Source of the DNA: AP-15 sp963703745
GTDB lineage: Bacteria; Pseudomonadota; Alphaproteobacteria; ATCC43930; CGMCC-115725
DNA: 64,000 bases
Direction: 5' to 3'
Assembly (NCBI GenBank): GCA_963703745.1
Contig: CAVPFL010000002.1
Span: 1,116,001-1,180,000, forward strand
Of this stretch, positions 9,264-18,700 are shown piece by piece (the first letter of the stretch is position 1; each line of letters begins with the position of its first letter). The translations under genes were made by a program, and so were the position numbers. Under the pieces are notes generated by a model. It was given only the letters and a program-made list of their open reading frames with translations. It ran no database searches and was not told where the DNA came from.

Positions 9264-10681
9264 CCACCCACGTGTCCTTTGAGCCGCCGCCCTGCGAGGA
9301 ATTGACGACCAGCGAGCCCCGCTGCAGCGCCACCCGCGTCAGCCCGCCGGGCAACACCCAGGTGCTCGACCCCGTCACCGCAAACGGCCGCAGATCGACG
9401 TGGCGGGGTTCGATGTGGCCGTCCACCAATGTCGGCGCGACTGACAGGTTGACGCAGGGCTGACTGATGTAGTTGGCCGGGTCGGCGACGAGCTTGGCCC
9501 GGCATTCGTCGAGCTCCCGCAAGCTCGCCCTCGGGCCAACCGTGATGCCGTAACCGCCCGCCTCGCCGACCGGCTTGACGACCAGCTCGGCGAGACGATC
9601 GAGTGTGTAGCGGAGTGCTTTCGGCTCGCGGCAGATATGGGTCTCGACATTGGGTAGGATCTGATCCTCATCAAGGTAATAGCGGATGATCCGCGGCATA
9701 TAGGCGTAGACCGCCTTGTCGTCGGCGACACCTGTGCCGACCGCGTTGGCGAGCGCCAGATTGCCCGCGCGATAGGCCCGCATCAGCCCCGGCACACCCA
9801 GCATGCTCTCGGGAACGAACGCTTCGGGATCGAGAAAATCGTCGTTGATCCGGCGATAGATCACGTCGACCCGCGACAACCCGCCGGTGGTTCGCATGAA
9901 GACGCGGTCGTCCTCGACCACGAGATCCGGACCTTCGACCAATGGCACGCCCATTTCGCGCGCCAGAAAGACATGCTCGAAATAGGCCGAGTTGTAGGTA
10001 CCGGGCGACAGCAGGACGACCTGCGGATCGCCAACCCCGGCCGGCGCGACCTCTTGCAATGCGGCGATCAGCTTGGCACCGTAATTGTCGATCGCGCGCA
10101 GCGAGATGTCGTCGAGCAGATCGGGAAAGGCGCGCAGCATCATATGCCGGTTCTCGACGACATAGCTGACGCCGGAGGGTGTGCGCGCGTTGTCCTCGAG
10201 AACGAGGAACGTGCCGCGCTCGTCGCGCACGATGTCGGTGCCGCAGATGTTGACATAGGTCTTGTACGGCAGGTCGATGCCGCGCATCAGCGGACGATAA
10301 TTGCGGTTGCCAAGGATCAGCTCGGCCGGGACCACGCCGTCGCGCAGCACGTGCTGGTCGTGGTAGACGTCGTCGAGCAGCAGGTTGATCGCGGTGATCC
10401 GTTGGATGATCCCGCGCTCGATGTGGCGCCACTCCTCGGCCGATCAGGATTCGCGGCAGGACGTCGAACGGCAGGATTCGGTCGATCGTTTGGGCATCCG
10501 AATAGACCGTGAAGGTAATACCCAGGTTGTAGAGCTCGGCGTTGGCGGCGGCGGCGCGCTCTTTGAGCGCGTCGATCGACAGGCAGGAGAGACGCTCGCG
10601 CATGACATGGCTCGCCGAGCCGCGCAGCATCTCGCAATACAGGCCCTGCGGATCGTAACCGTCGAGGATCGAGCGATCCAT
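9256..10681 (-). pseudogene. Circularly permuted type 2 ATP-grasp protein, split by a 1-base frameshift
   Basis: The N-terminal part (ATG 10681, MDRSILDGYD) and the larger C-terminal part (open to 9256) are in different frames. The family order is clear: ELYNLGITFTVYSD, then (after correction) RILSAEEWRHIERG, YHDQHVLRDG, YVNICGTDIVRD, LEDNARTPSGVSYV, LVVKPVGEAGGYG and SSQGGGSKDTWVV. Removing the T at 10444 turns the out-of-frame sequence into the expected S-A-E-E-W, giving about 474 residues. The enzyme class forms amide bonds with ATP. It is the first gene of the alpha-E / transglutaminase operon. Everything else about it looks functional, so a sequencing error is a serious alternative. Confidence 0.8.
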
Positions 10682-10793
10682 CTTCGCACCCGAGACATCG
10701 GCCGACAGCCTCGGCAAGCATTTTCTGCGCCAATACGCCGGAAGTCGACCCCGTCATGCCAGCGGTGGCGCCCGGTGGGGAATCGCCGCCGAT

Positions 10794-10811
10794 GCGCTCT
10801 ACGTAGAGCGC
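10794..10811. promoter_or_regulatory. 18-bp perfect palindrome upstream of the ATP-grasp operon
   Basis: GCGCTCTACGTAGAGCGC is fully self-complementary. It lies about 115 bases upstream of the probable ATG of the ATP-grasp gene. It could be an operator for a dimeric regulator or form a cruciform. No regulator gene is adjacent. Confidence 0.35.
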
Positions 10812-10949
10812 GCGCGGAAGTTGCATCGTTGATCGCCCGTCGCTGCACCTGCAGCGGATCTGCAGCAAAATCTCGCCACCAGGTTGAAATGACCGCCCGA
10901 CCGGCGGCGGCATTCCGAAGCAGCCTCTTCGCGAACCGGCGCTTTTCGC

Positions 10950-10988
10950 CGTTTTTTGCTGTTTTTTGCTGTTTTTGCTGTTTTTGCA
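10950..10988. repeat. T-rich short tandem repeat
   Basis: Four imperfect units of GTTTTTTGCT type, with 5 or 6 T per unit, lie in tandem. The run of T tracts is prone to slippage and stands out from the GC-rich surroundings. Confidence 0.6.
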
Positions 10989-11311
10989 GGAAATCATCAG
11001 CTACCGACATCGTTATCGCCGCAGAGATCCTGGAATTCAGGCCGCACGGCTCATAAAATAACAGCGAGTAACCAGATAGATTGATATCCTAATCCGCTGT
11101 CGATTCGAAACGCGCCGACTGCACCCTAAGCCGCAATATTGCTAATATGGCATGCACTCGGCAAATTGTCAACCACCGATGTGATTTGCCCAGCCCTGGG
11201 TGTCGGAGGCCCGATCAAGAGGTGAGACAGGTTCGCCGTTGTTTGCGCCCGATCCGAAGGTCTGACCGCACGCGAAGAACCCCGTCGAGCCCTCGCGGTT
11301 CCCGGCTGACG

Positions 11312-11412
11312 CGAGCATCGAGCCTGGCTTCGAGATTGCTTCGTCGCTCGGCTGCTCGCAATGACGAGCCTCTTTTTTTGACGGGTCATTGCCAGCGAAG
11401 CGAAGCAACCTC
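11312..11412. repeat. REP-like intergenic palindromic element
   Basis: Contains GATTGCTTCGTCGCTCGGC, then GCAATGACGAG, a T run and GGGTCATTGC, then GCGAAGCGAAGCAA. The two halves are inverted (CAATGAC / GTCATTG and GCTTCG / CGAAGC). It matches the style of abundant intergenic repeats in Bradyrhizobium relatives. It lies just downstream of the frameshifted SDR gene. Confidence 0.55.
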
Positions 11413-11515
11413 GGTCCCTGCAGGCCCCGCACCAAATGTCAGATTCGCACCACCAAAACGCGATACTCCCATCGGCCGACGGCACGAGGCCGTCAGGCGG
11501 ACGTGTGCTCAAACT

Positions 11516-12273
11516 TTAGGCTTTCGCAACACGCTGTTCATCTTCGCTGTAGCTGGACGCGTCCGAGGCCAGGGATAAGACGCCGTTCGCGATGTCCTGC
11601 GCTTGCCCGACCCAGCCGAGCGGCACCCCTCTGGCCGCCTCGTTGGGATCGATCGGGACGTTGCGCCCGCCAGACACCGCAATCTTCGTCCAGATCGGTG
11701 TCTCGATGACCCCGGGATGCACTGTGTTGATCCTAATCCCATCGCCTTCCGAGGCGCACTCCATCGCGACCCCTTTGGCGAACAGGCGCACGCCTCCCTT
11801 GGTCGCGCAGTAGCCGGCCCGAGCCTGCCGATCCCCGCAGCCCGGCACCGAAGACGTGATGATGATGGAGCCGCCTCCGGCCCGGCGCATCGCGGGAACC
11901 GCGTATTTCACCGACAGAAATACGCCGTCGCGGTTGATCGCGGTTTGTCGCCGCCAGTCGGCCAATGACATCTCGATAGCCTTGCTCAAGATGCCGATCC
12001 CGGCGTGGCTACCATCACGTCCAAACGCCCGAAGCGCCGCTTGGTGGCCTCGATCACCCCGGGCCAACTTTCTTCCAGGCTCACATCCTGATTGAGGCAG
12101 ATGGCCTCGCCGCCGGCGCCGGCGATGTTGTCCACGACACTGCGGCTGCCGGCATCGTCGAGGTCGGTTATCACGACGTTGGCGCCTTCGCGCGCCAATG
12201 TCGCTGCACATGGAGGACCTATTCCCGACCCGCCACCGGTTACGACGGCAACCTTACCCTCTACCTGGCCCAT
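11516..12273 (-). pseudogene. SDR-family oxidoreductase, frameshifted and with an eroded C-terminus
   Basis: The N-terminal part from ATG 12273 shows the cofactor motif TGGGSGIG and a D-rich second strand, then runs out of frame after LDVMVA. One missing base near 12006 explains this: with an extra base the next residues read N-A-G-I-G, the normal SDR NAG motif. The rest (to TAA 11516) has the catalytic Ser in ITSSV and Tyr-Lys in YCATKGG, and NTVHPGVIETPI. The last residues (SSYSEDEQRV) do not match the usual GSELVVDGG ending, and the gene stops beside a REP-like repeat. It lies downstream of the Dpp genes on the same strand. Confidence 0.75.
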
Positions 12274-12375
12274 GATGCTCCAAGCTGCTGAGCTGCGGCG
12301 CGGGGTGGCATGAATAAGTGTGTGCAGCTGCGCGAGCTTCTCGAAGTAGCGGCTAGGCGATCGCTGCCAGCTCCT

Positions 12376-12456
12376 CGTCATGCCCGCGAAAGCGGGTATC
12401 CAGGACCAATGCTCGGAATGCCGCCCTGGACTCCCGCTTTTCGCGGGAGTGACGAT
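12376..12456. repeat. Dispersed palindromic repeat, copy A
   Basis: GCCCGCGAAAGCGGGTATCC, a spacer, then CTGGACTCCCGCTTTTCGCG with GGGAGTGACG. Related sequences occur near 16724-16801 and 63490-63562. It falls between the SDR and dppF-like genes. Confidence 0.6.
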
Positions 12457-12504
12457 CTCGCACTGAGATGCGGGGGCGACATTCATCAATTTGCACAACG
12501 TCGG

Positions 12505-13542
12505 CTAGGCGATTGCCGCCAGCGGCCGCGCCTCCGCCGCGGGTTCAGTAATCGGGTAATGACAGGCGGCGAACTGCCCGCGGGTAATCTCGCGTAAAGC
12601 CGGCATGGCCGTCGCGCATTGCTCGGTCGCCCGCCCGCATCGGCCGTACAGCGGACAGATGTGAGGGGCCGGGTCGATCGGGCTGCGTGGCTCGCCCGGC
12701 AGGCCGATCCGCGCGGACCGCCCGCCGGCGGCGCCCGGCTTCGGCACGGCCGACAGCAACGCCTGAGTATAGGGATGCCTGGGCTCGGCGAACACCCGGT
12801 CGGCTGGCCCGCTTTCGACGATATGACCGAGATACATGACGAGGATGCGGTCGCACAGAAGCCGCACGACATTAAGGTCGTGGCTGACGAACAGGTACGA
12901 GAGATCGAGCTGCCGCTTTAGATCCTGCAGCAGCCGCAGAATCAGGACCTGCACCGACACGTCGAGCGCCGAGGTCGGCTCGTCGAGGATCAGCAGCCGC
13001 GGCTCGACCGCGATGGCCCGGGCAATCCCGACGCGAGCCTTCTGCCCGCCCGAAAGCTGGTGCGGAAAACGGCTAAGCAATTCCTGCGGCAGGCCGGTCA
13101 GCCGTGCCACCTCCTCAACTCGAGAGCGCAATGCAGGGCCGGAAAGGCGCTGCAAGCGCAACAACGGGTCGGCGATGGCGCGAAACGCGGTGAAGCGCGG
13201 GTTGAGGCTGTCGGTCGCGTCCTGAAACACCACCTGGATGTGCGCGCGCTGCGGCGCGAGGCCGAAACGCCGCGCCGGCACATTGCCAATTTCCGCTCCA
13301 TCAAAGAGGATCGAGCCATCCGTGACGTCGAGCAATCGCGCAATCAGCCGAACGATGGTGGATTTACCGCAACCTGATTCGCCGACAAGCCCGACGGTCT
13401 CACCGCGTCCGATTGTGAAACTGACATCGTCGACCGCATGCAGAAACGAGGGTGCAACGCCACGCCGCCAGATCCGCTGCTTGCCGATCGGGTAGAGCTT
13501 CCGCAGCCCGTCGACGGCGAGGAGGGGCCGAGCCGATCTCAT
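12505..13542 (-). CDS. Peptide-type ABC transporter ATP-binding protein (DppF/OppF-like)
   Basis: 345-residue ATPase of the oligopeptide/dipeptide importer family. Walker A is GESGCGKS at residues 54-61, the signature is LSGGQKARVGIARAI and Walker B is LLILDEPTSALD. The C-terminal cysteine-rich segment (CPLYGRCGRATEQC) is typical of OppD/OppF-type subunits. The ATG at 13542 overlaps the TGA of the preceding ATPase gene (ATGA). It energises uptake together with the second ATPase, two permeases and the binding protein encoded upstream on the same strand. The substrate is unknown. The nearby biuret and allophanate hydrolases suggest a ureide or small amide. Confidence 0.93.
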   Translation of the reverse strand: MRSARPLLAVDGLRKLYPIGKQRIWRRGVAPSFLHAVDDVSFTIGRGETVGLVGESGCGKSTIVRLIARLLDVTDGSILFDGAEIGNVPARRFGLAPQRAHIQVVFQDATDSLNPRFTAFRAIADPLLRLQRLSGPALRSRVEEVARLTGLPQELLSRFPHQLSGGQKARVGIARAIAVEPRLLILDEPTSALDVSVQVLILRLLQDLKRQLDLSYLFVSHDLNVVRLLCDRILVMYLGHIVESGPADRVFAEPRHPYTQALLSAVPKPGAAGGRSARIGLPGEPRSPIDPAPHICPLYGRCGRATEQCATAMPALREITRGQFAACHYPITEPAAEARPLAAIA

Positions 13543-14522
13543 AGCGGAAAATGACACGCGACCCCCCGGCCTTCGCCCACTGCCCAACGCGGCAGCGGCC
13601 GGTCGAGACAGGCGGGAGCGGCGCGTTCGCAGCGCTCGCTGTAGCGGCAGAGCGGCAGATCCACACGACGCAAATCGGGGAGTGCGCCGGGGATTGCGGC
13701 CAGCGCCTCAAGGTTCGGCACACCACCCGGGGTCGCCGCGATCAGCTTTGCCGTATAGGGATGATGCGGCGCGGCAAACAGAGCCACCGTCGGCGCTGTC
13801 TCGACGATATGCCCGGCATGCATGACCGCGATATGGCCGCAATATTCCGAGGCGAGGCCGAGATCGTGCGTTATCAAGAGGGTCGCCATTTTCTGCGAGG
13901 CAGCGAGCTCGGCGATCAGGTCCATGATCACCGCCTGGGTTGTGATATCGAGCCCGGTTGTCGGCTCGTCGGCAATCAGCAATTGCGGCGCGCAGGCGAG
14001 CGCCATTGCAATCATAACTCGCTGGCACATGCCGCCTGACAGTTCGAACGGATAGGATCGAGCGCGGCGTTCCGGATCGGGAATGCGCACCTTCGCCAAC
14101 ATTTCAATGGCGCGGCTCGGCGCCTGCGCCGCGGTGACATTGCCGTGCCGCAACAGAACGTCCGCGATCTGCTTGCCAACCGGCCGGATCGGGTTGAGCG
14201 CGGTGCGCGGATTTTGAAAGATGATCGCCAATTCGCGCCCGCGGATCTCGGCGATCGCCCTTTCGCTCGCCTGCAATAACTCCAACCCGCCAAACACGAT
14301 GGTCCCGGACGTGATGCGCGCCGCCGCATCGAGAATGCCCATGATTGCGTAGGCCGTGACCGACTTGCCGGAGCCGCTTTCCCCGACGAGCGCCATCGTC
14401 TCGCCGCGGCGGAGTTCGAACCCAATCCCACCGACGGCGCGTACCGTTCCGCTCCGTGTGCGAAACTCGATCCCGAGATCCTCGACCGCGAGCAGCGGTA
14501 CAGCATTGTCGGCGTCCATCAT
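13539..14522 (-). CDS. Peptide-type ABC transporter ATP-binding protein (DppD/OppD-like)
   Basis: 327-residue ATPase with Walker A GESGSGKS at residues 47-54, a Q-loop in FQNPRTALNP, the signature LSGGMCQRV and Walker B LLIADEPTTGLD, and a C-terminal cysteine-containing tail (CRYSERCERAAPAC). The start overlaps the end of the upstream permease gene by 4 bases, and the end overlaps the DppF-like start. The overlaps point to one transcript and coupled translation. It forms a heterodimer with the DppF-like subunit in known systems. Confidence 0.93.
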   Translation of the reverse strand: MMDADNAVPLLAVEDLGIEFRTRSGTVRAVGGIGFELRRGETMALVGESGSGKSVTAYAIMGILDAAARITSGTIVFGGLELLQASERAIAEIRGRELAIIFQNPRTALNPIRPVGKQIADVLLRHGNVTAAQAPSRAIEMLAKVRIPDPERRARSYPFELSGGMCQRVMIAMALACAPQLLIADEPTTGLDITTQAVIMDLIAELAASQKMATLLITHDLGLASEYCGHIAVMHAGHIVETAPTVALFAAPHHPYTAKLIAATPGGVPNLEALAAIPGALPDLRRVDLPLCRYSERCERAAPACLDRPLPRWAVGEGRGVACHFPL

Positions 14523-15364
14523 GTCCGCCGCAGTGGGTCGACGATATCGCGCAAACCGTCGCCCATTAGGTTAAAGCAAAACACCGCGGCCATCAGCACG
14601 ATGCCGGGGAAGAACGCGACCCACCACTCACCCGAAACGATAAAGCTGGCGCCTTCGGCGACCATGATGCCCCATTCGGCGGTCGGCGGACGTACCCCGA
14701 GCCCGATAAATGAAAGGCCGGCGGCGTTCAGGATGGCGTAGCCCAAGGTCAACGACACCTGCACCATCATCAGTGGCATGATGTTGGGCAATAGCTGCGT
14801 CAGCACGATCCGCCCCTCGCCGTTGCCGCACAGCCGCGCCGCCTCGACAAAGCCGGCATTGCGCCGGACATTGGCCTCGGAACGCGACAGTCGGGCATAG
14901 ATCGGCAAATTGATGATTGCGGTCGCGTAGACGATGTTGGCGACGTTGTTGCCGAGTGCGGCGACGATGCCCATCGCCAGCACAAAGAGTGGGAACGCCA
15001 TGATCGTGTCGACCGCGCGGCCGACAATGCGGTCGATCCAGCCGCCGCAATAGCCAGCCGCGAGGCCCAGCAGAGTGCCAATGCCGAAGGCCAGCGCGAC
15101 CGAGGTCATCGCTATGCCGAGATCGAGGCGCGTGGCGACGACGATGCGGGAGAAGATGTCGCGGCCGAGCTGGTCTGTGCCGAACCAGTGTGCGGCCGAA
15201 GGACCGGTCAGTGCCTCCGCAGTGTCACTAGCGAGCGGGTCGTACGGCGCCAGCGCGGGGCCGAGTGCCGCGCACAGCGCTAACACAAAAAACAGTGCAA
15301 AGGCGAAAGCGGTAACCGGGTTTTCGCTGAGCACATACCTGGCATGGCGCAGTGCCGCGGTCAT
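14519..15364 (-). CDS. Peptide-type ABC transporter permease (DppC-like)
   Basis: 281-residue inner-membrane permease of the DppC/OppC family. One membrane helix lies near residues 17-37, followed by the family motif DPLASD, then GTDQLGRDIFSRI and about five more helices. The EAA-type loop is visible as EAARLCGNGEGRIVLTQLLPN. It starts at 15364, overlapping the TGA of the DppB-like gene (ATGA), and overlaps the downstream ATPase start. It forms the translocation channel with the DppB-like subunit, which is frameshifted here. Confidence 0.92.
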   Translation of the reverse strand: MTAALRHARYVLSENPVTAFAFALFFVLALCAALGPALAPYDPLASDTAEALTGPSAAHWFGTDQLGRDIFSRIVVATRLDLGIAMTSVALAFGIGTLLGLAAGYCGGWIDRIVGRAVDTIMAFPLFVLAMGIVAALGNNVANIVYATAIINLPIYARLSRSEANVRRNAGFVEAARLCGNGEGRIVLTQLLPNIMPLMMVQVSLTLGYAILNAAGLSFIGLGVRPPTAEWGIMVAEGASFIVSGEWWVAFFPGIVLMAAVFCFNLMGDGLRDIVDPLRRT

Positions 15365-16369
15365 GCTTCGAGCCGCACCCGCGGGTCGACGAGGCCATAG
15401 ACGAGGTCGATGACCAGATTGAGCAGCACGTATAGCAGCGCCATCATCAGCACAAAGCCTTGCACCGGCGCGTAATCGGAGGCGATCAGCGCCTCAACCG
15501 CGTAGGAACCGAGACCGGGCCATGCAAACACTTTTTCCACCAACACATTGGCTCCGAGCATGAACGAGAACACCATGCCCAATGTAGTAATGACCGGCAG
15601 CATCGCGTTGCGAAAGCCATAGACAAAGACGATGCGGTGGCGCGCGAGGCCGCTAGCCCGCGCTGTGCGAATAAACTCGCTGCCAAGTGCCCCGAGCATC
15701 GCTGCGCGGGTAATGCGCGCCAGCGGCGCTAATGTAAAGATCGCCATTGTGGCCGCCGGCAAAACGAGCTGCCCGAGGGCAGCGCGAAACGTCTCGAAAT
15801 CGCCGGCCAGCAGGCTGTCGATCAGGTAGAACCCGCTATGCTGTGGTGGCGCCGAGTTCGAAGACGTCGAGCCGGCCGAGCGGCGCCGGCGCTACACCGA
15901 GGAGGTAGTAGAACACATAGACGAGTAGCAGGCCGGTGAAGAATGTCGGCAACGATACGCCTGCGGTCGTGACGATGCGGCATGCGTGGTCGACCGGCGA
16001 ACCGGGCCGCATCGCCGCAGCGATGCCGAGCGGCACAGCAATCGCTACCGAGAGAAATAGGGCGAGCAGCATCAGCTCGGCCGATGCCGGGAGTCGGGTC
16101 AATAGCTCGGTCGTGACGGGTTGCCCGGTGGTCAGCGAGGTGCCGAGATCGCCATGCGCGAGCCGCTGGAGATAATCGAGGAATTGCACCGGCAGGCTGC
16201 GGTCGAAGCCGAGCCGATGGCGGATTTCTTCGATTGCCTGTTTGGTTGCCGCTGGTCCCGCGAAATAGACTGCGGGGTCCCCGGGCAAGGCCCGGGTCAA
16301 CAAAAATGTGACCACGATCACCCCGGCGATGACCGGTAGTGCGGTGGCGAGGCGGCGTAGGACGATCAT
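15361..16369 (-). pseudogene. Peptide-type ABC transporter permease (DppB-like), split by a 1-base frameshift
   Basis: The first frame (ATG 16369 to stop 15836, 177 residues) has the N-terminal helix, FLLTRALPGDPA and GDLGTSLTTGQPV. The second frame runs from about 15850 to 15361 and gives APPQHSGFYLIDSLLAGDFE, then the EAA-loop region and last helices. Removing one base from GGCGCC near 15850-15853 gives a normal protein of about 335 residues. Both halves are well conserved and the other four subunits are intact. If the frameshift is real the importer should be dead. If it is an assembly error the whole system works. Confidence 0.82.
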
Positions 16370-16494
16370 CGGAACGACGTGACCCGAAACGAATGAAGTG
16401 GGTTATTCGTCATTCCGCCGAAAGCGCAGGACTGTCCGGGGAAAGATCGAAGGCTTACCTTGCCGCCAAATTTGGCCCCCACCGCCAGTTTTCT

Positions 16495-16540
16495 AACCCT
16501 CTCCCCCCGCCGGCCGGGGGGAGAGGGAAGGGTGAAGGGG
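16495..16540. repeat. GC-rich inverted repeat
   Basis: CCCTCTCCCCCCGCCGG followed at once by CCGGGGGGAGAGGG, a stem of at least 14 bp. The style is that of abundant intergenic repeats in Hyphomicrobiales. Confidence 0.6.
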
Positions 16541-16560
16541 GCCGATATGGCGCCGCCCAC

Positions 16561-16656
16561 CTCACCCTCCCCGTCCCCCGCGGATCAAGTCCGCGGGCTT
16601 GCGGCTGACGCCGCGCCGGGGCCCCTCCCTCTCCCCCCTAAAGGGCGGAGAGGGGC
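16561..16656. repeat. Second GC-rich palindromic block
   Basis: Contains the stem GCGGA-TCAAG-TCCGC and an outer pair CCCTCCCTCTCCCC / GGGCGGAGAGGGGC. It is adjacent to the 16495-16540 repeat and probably part of the same composite element. Confidence 0.5.
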
Positions 16657-16723
16657 TATTTCCGTGAACTTGCAGTTGCGCCATGCAGCACGCGTGCAAT
16701 CGGTCTCGGTTCCCCGGACAGCC

Positions 16724-16801
16724 CTGCGCGAAAGCGAGAATCCATGGGCCCGAAAGCCTCAACAGCTGGCCTGGGCCCCCGCCTTCGCGGGGGTGACGAT
16801 A
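16724..16801. repeat. Dispersed palindromic repeat, copy B
   Basis: CCCCCGCCTTCGCGGGGGTG plus ACGAT, with a degraded left arm (GCGCGAAAGCGAGAATCCA). It is related to the copies at 12376-12456 and 63490-63562. Confidence 0.55.
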
Positions 16802-16849
16802 CCTTGGCGATATCAGGCTGTTCATTTTAGATCGGACACTTAGACCTGA

Positions 16850-18451
16850 TCAGGCCTTGGCCAATTGCCGGTAATCGAGCTGGCGGTGGAACCAATATCG
16901 ATACCCGGTCACGTTCTTCTGCATCGCGACATCAAGCGAGGGCTGGAACACCGAGATGCGCGGTACATCGGTGAAGGCAATCGTGATAAAGCCTTCGACC
17001 TCCTCGTCGTATTTCTTCGGATCAGTCTCGAAGCGGGCGGCGTCGATTAGTTTGTCCATCGCCGGATTTTGGTAGGACATGTCGTTGAACAGCGAATTCT
17101 GCCCGTGGTAGTTCCAATAAAAAAAGTATTCGGGAAAGTCGAGCCAAGCGCCGAACACATTGGCAAGGAGGGGCAAGGTCTTCTTCGAAAACTCGGCCCG
17201 CCAATTGGCGCCGGGGACCTTGTTGAGCGTGACCTTGATACCGATCTGGGCCAGGCTCTCCTGTACCAATACACAAAGCGGTTCTTGGGTGACGGCATAG
17301 CCGAGATCAAAAGACAGCGTCGTCTCAAACCCGTCGGGTAGTCCCGCTTCGGCGAGCAATTGCTTTGCCTTCGCGATATCAGTGACGTATGGGCTGGGTT
17401 GCGGCCACTCCGTCGTTGTTACCTCACTCGGACCGCCGAACATCGGTTTGCCGCGACCGAACATCGCCGCATCCATGACCTTCTGATAGGGGATCGCATA
17501 GGCGACCGCCTGGCGCACCTTGACCTTGTCGAAGGGCGGGATTTTGACATTCATGCTGAGATAGATCAGCGCGCTTTCGATCAATGAACCAACCACCGTG
17601 AGCTTCTTGTCGTCGGCCATTTCCGCCACGTCCTTGGGCGGCAGGTCGACCGAGATGTCGGCATCGCCGCGCTCGATCAATGCCCGACGATTGCCGGCCG
17701 AAGGGACGATTCGCCAAATCACCCGCTGGAGTTTGGGCACGGGCCCCGATTTCCATTGGTCAAAGCGCTGGTAGATCAATTCCTGACCCGGGGTCCATTT
17801 CTCGACGCGGAAGGCGCCGCCGCCGGCTTCATTGTTCTTCAGCCAATCCATCGCCCACGGGTCCTTGTCCGTGGCGTGCTTTTTGGCCAATTCGGAATTG
17901 ATCACCGCTGCCGACGGCACCGTGAGATCCGGCAAGGTCAATTTATCCTTGCGCAGAAAGTCGATGCGGAAGGTGTAGTCGTCGACCGCGACAAACTGTT
18001 CGGGCTTCTGCATCGAGCCGGCGGCGAACTGAAAGGTCGGGGCGCCGCCGACCGTCACGGCGCGGTCGAACGACCATTTGACGTCCCGGGCGGTGACCGG
18101 AGCGCCATCGTGGAATTGCGCGTCCTTGCGCAGTTTGAAGGTGACCGACATGTCGCCGAGATCCCAGGTCTCGGCCAATTCCGGCACGATCCTGGCGGAA
18201 TTGTAGTGGTCGTTGCCGTTCTCATCTTTCTTGACCCCGTAGCTCACCAGTCGGTCATAGGTATTCCACGATGCCTCGTAACCAGGACGGTTCGTGCCGA
18301 CCCCCATCACGTCGAGATTGTTGGGACCGCTCTCGGATAGGGTCAGTAGCGTGTCCTTGTGCGCTTGTGCGCGAACAGGCAGGACGTAGGCAGCAGCAAA
18401 CGTCCCCGCGGCCGCCGCTGTAGTGCGCTTAAGAAAATCGCGCCGCCTCAT
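16850..18451 (-). CDS. Peptide-type ABC transporter substrate-binding protein, Tat-exported
   Basis: 533-residue extracytoplasmic binding protein of family 5 (DppA/OppA type). The N-terminus MRRRDFLKRTTAAAAGTFAA has a twin-arginine motif and hydrophobic stretch ending near PVRAQA, so it should be folded before export by Tat. Family blocks include LAETWDLGDMSVTFKLRKDAQFHDG, read as the ETW...FHDG landmark, and NNEAGGGAFRVEKW. The ATG at 18451 has GGGAG six bases upstream, which decides it over an in-frame GTG four codons earlier. It heads the ABC operon and binds an unknown ligand in the periplasm. It sits next to the biuret-hydrolase-like gene on the same strand. Confidence 0.93.
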   Translation of the reverse strand: MRRRDFLKRTTAAAAGTFAAAYVLPVRAQAHKDTLLTLSESGPNNLDVMGVGTNRPGYEASWNTYDRLVSYGVKKDENGNDHYNSARIVPELAETWDLGDMSVTFKLRKDAQFHDGAPVTARDVKWSFDRAVTVGGAPTFQFAAGSMQKPEQFVAVDDYTFRIDFLRKDKLTLPDLTVPSAAVINSELAKKHATDKDPWAMDWLKNNEAGGGAFRVEKWTPGQELIYQRFDQWKSGPVPKLQRVIWRIVPSAGNRRALIERGDADISVDLPPKDVAEMADDKKLTVVGSLIESALIYLSMNVKIPPFDKVKVRQAVAYAIPYQKVMDAAMFGRGKPMFGGPSEVTTTEWPQPSPYVTDIAKAKQLLAEAGLPDGFETTLSFDLGYAVTQEPLCVLVQESLAQIGIKVTLNKVPGANWRAEFSKKTLPLLANVFGAWLDFPEYFFYWNYHGQNSLFNDMSYQNPAMDKLIDAARFETDPKKYDEEVEGFITIAFTDVPRISVFQPSLDVAMQKNVTGYRYWFHRQLDYRQLAKA

Positions 18452-18700
18452 CGCCGCTCCCACTCAACTGTGATGTGGAGTGACCTCAGCAATCGGCATG
18501 CCATCCGCCGTCGGCTTAAATCCCAGCCCAGGGCGCAATGATGTCCAATCTCTAGGCAGACAAATCGCGGTTTGCCGGTTTGACCAGCGGGCGGACCGGC
18601 AATCCGGTGAGCCGATTTGGTCGGCGCATTCGCGGTAGGCGTGCAGGTGCCGGGGCTCGACGGTAAACTGCCACCACTCCGGAACCCGGCATGCCGGGAA

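Larger units (their letters stand above)
10682..11515. other. Gene-free stretch with a palindrome, a T-rich repeat and a REP-like element
   Basis: No convincing gene in about 830 bases. It holds an 18-bp palindrome (10794-10811), a short-period T-rich tandem repeat (10950-10988) and an imperfect palindromic intergenic repeat (11312-11412). The first part should carry the promoter of the ATP-grasp operon. Confidence 0.6.
16370..16849. other. Repeat-filled gap inside the ABC transporter operon
   Basis: About 480 bases separate the binding protein gene from the dppB-like gene. No gene is seen. It contains a large GC-rich inverted repeat (16495-16540), a second palindromic block (16561-16656) and a dispersed repeat copy (16724-16801). 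The repeats could form strong stems that tune relative expression of the binding protein and the membrane subunits. Confidence 0.6.

Noticed and set aside
10950..10988. CRISPR-like repeat
   Set aside because: Units are about 10 bases, T-rich and without spacers. This is a simple tandem repeat.
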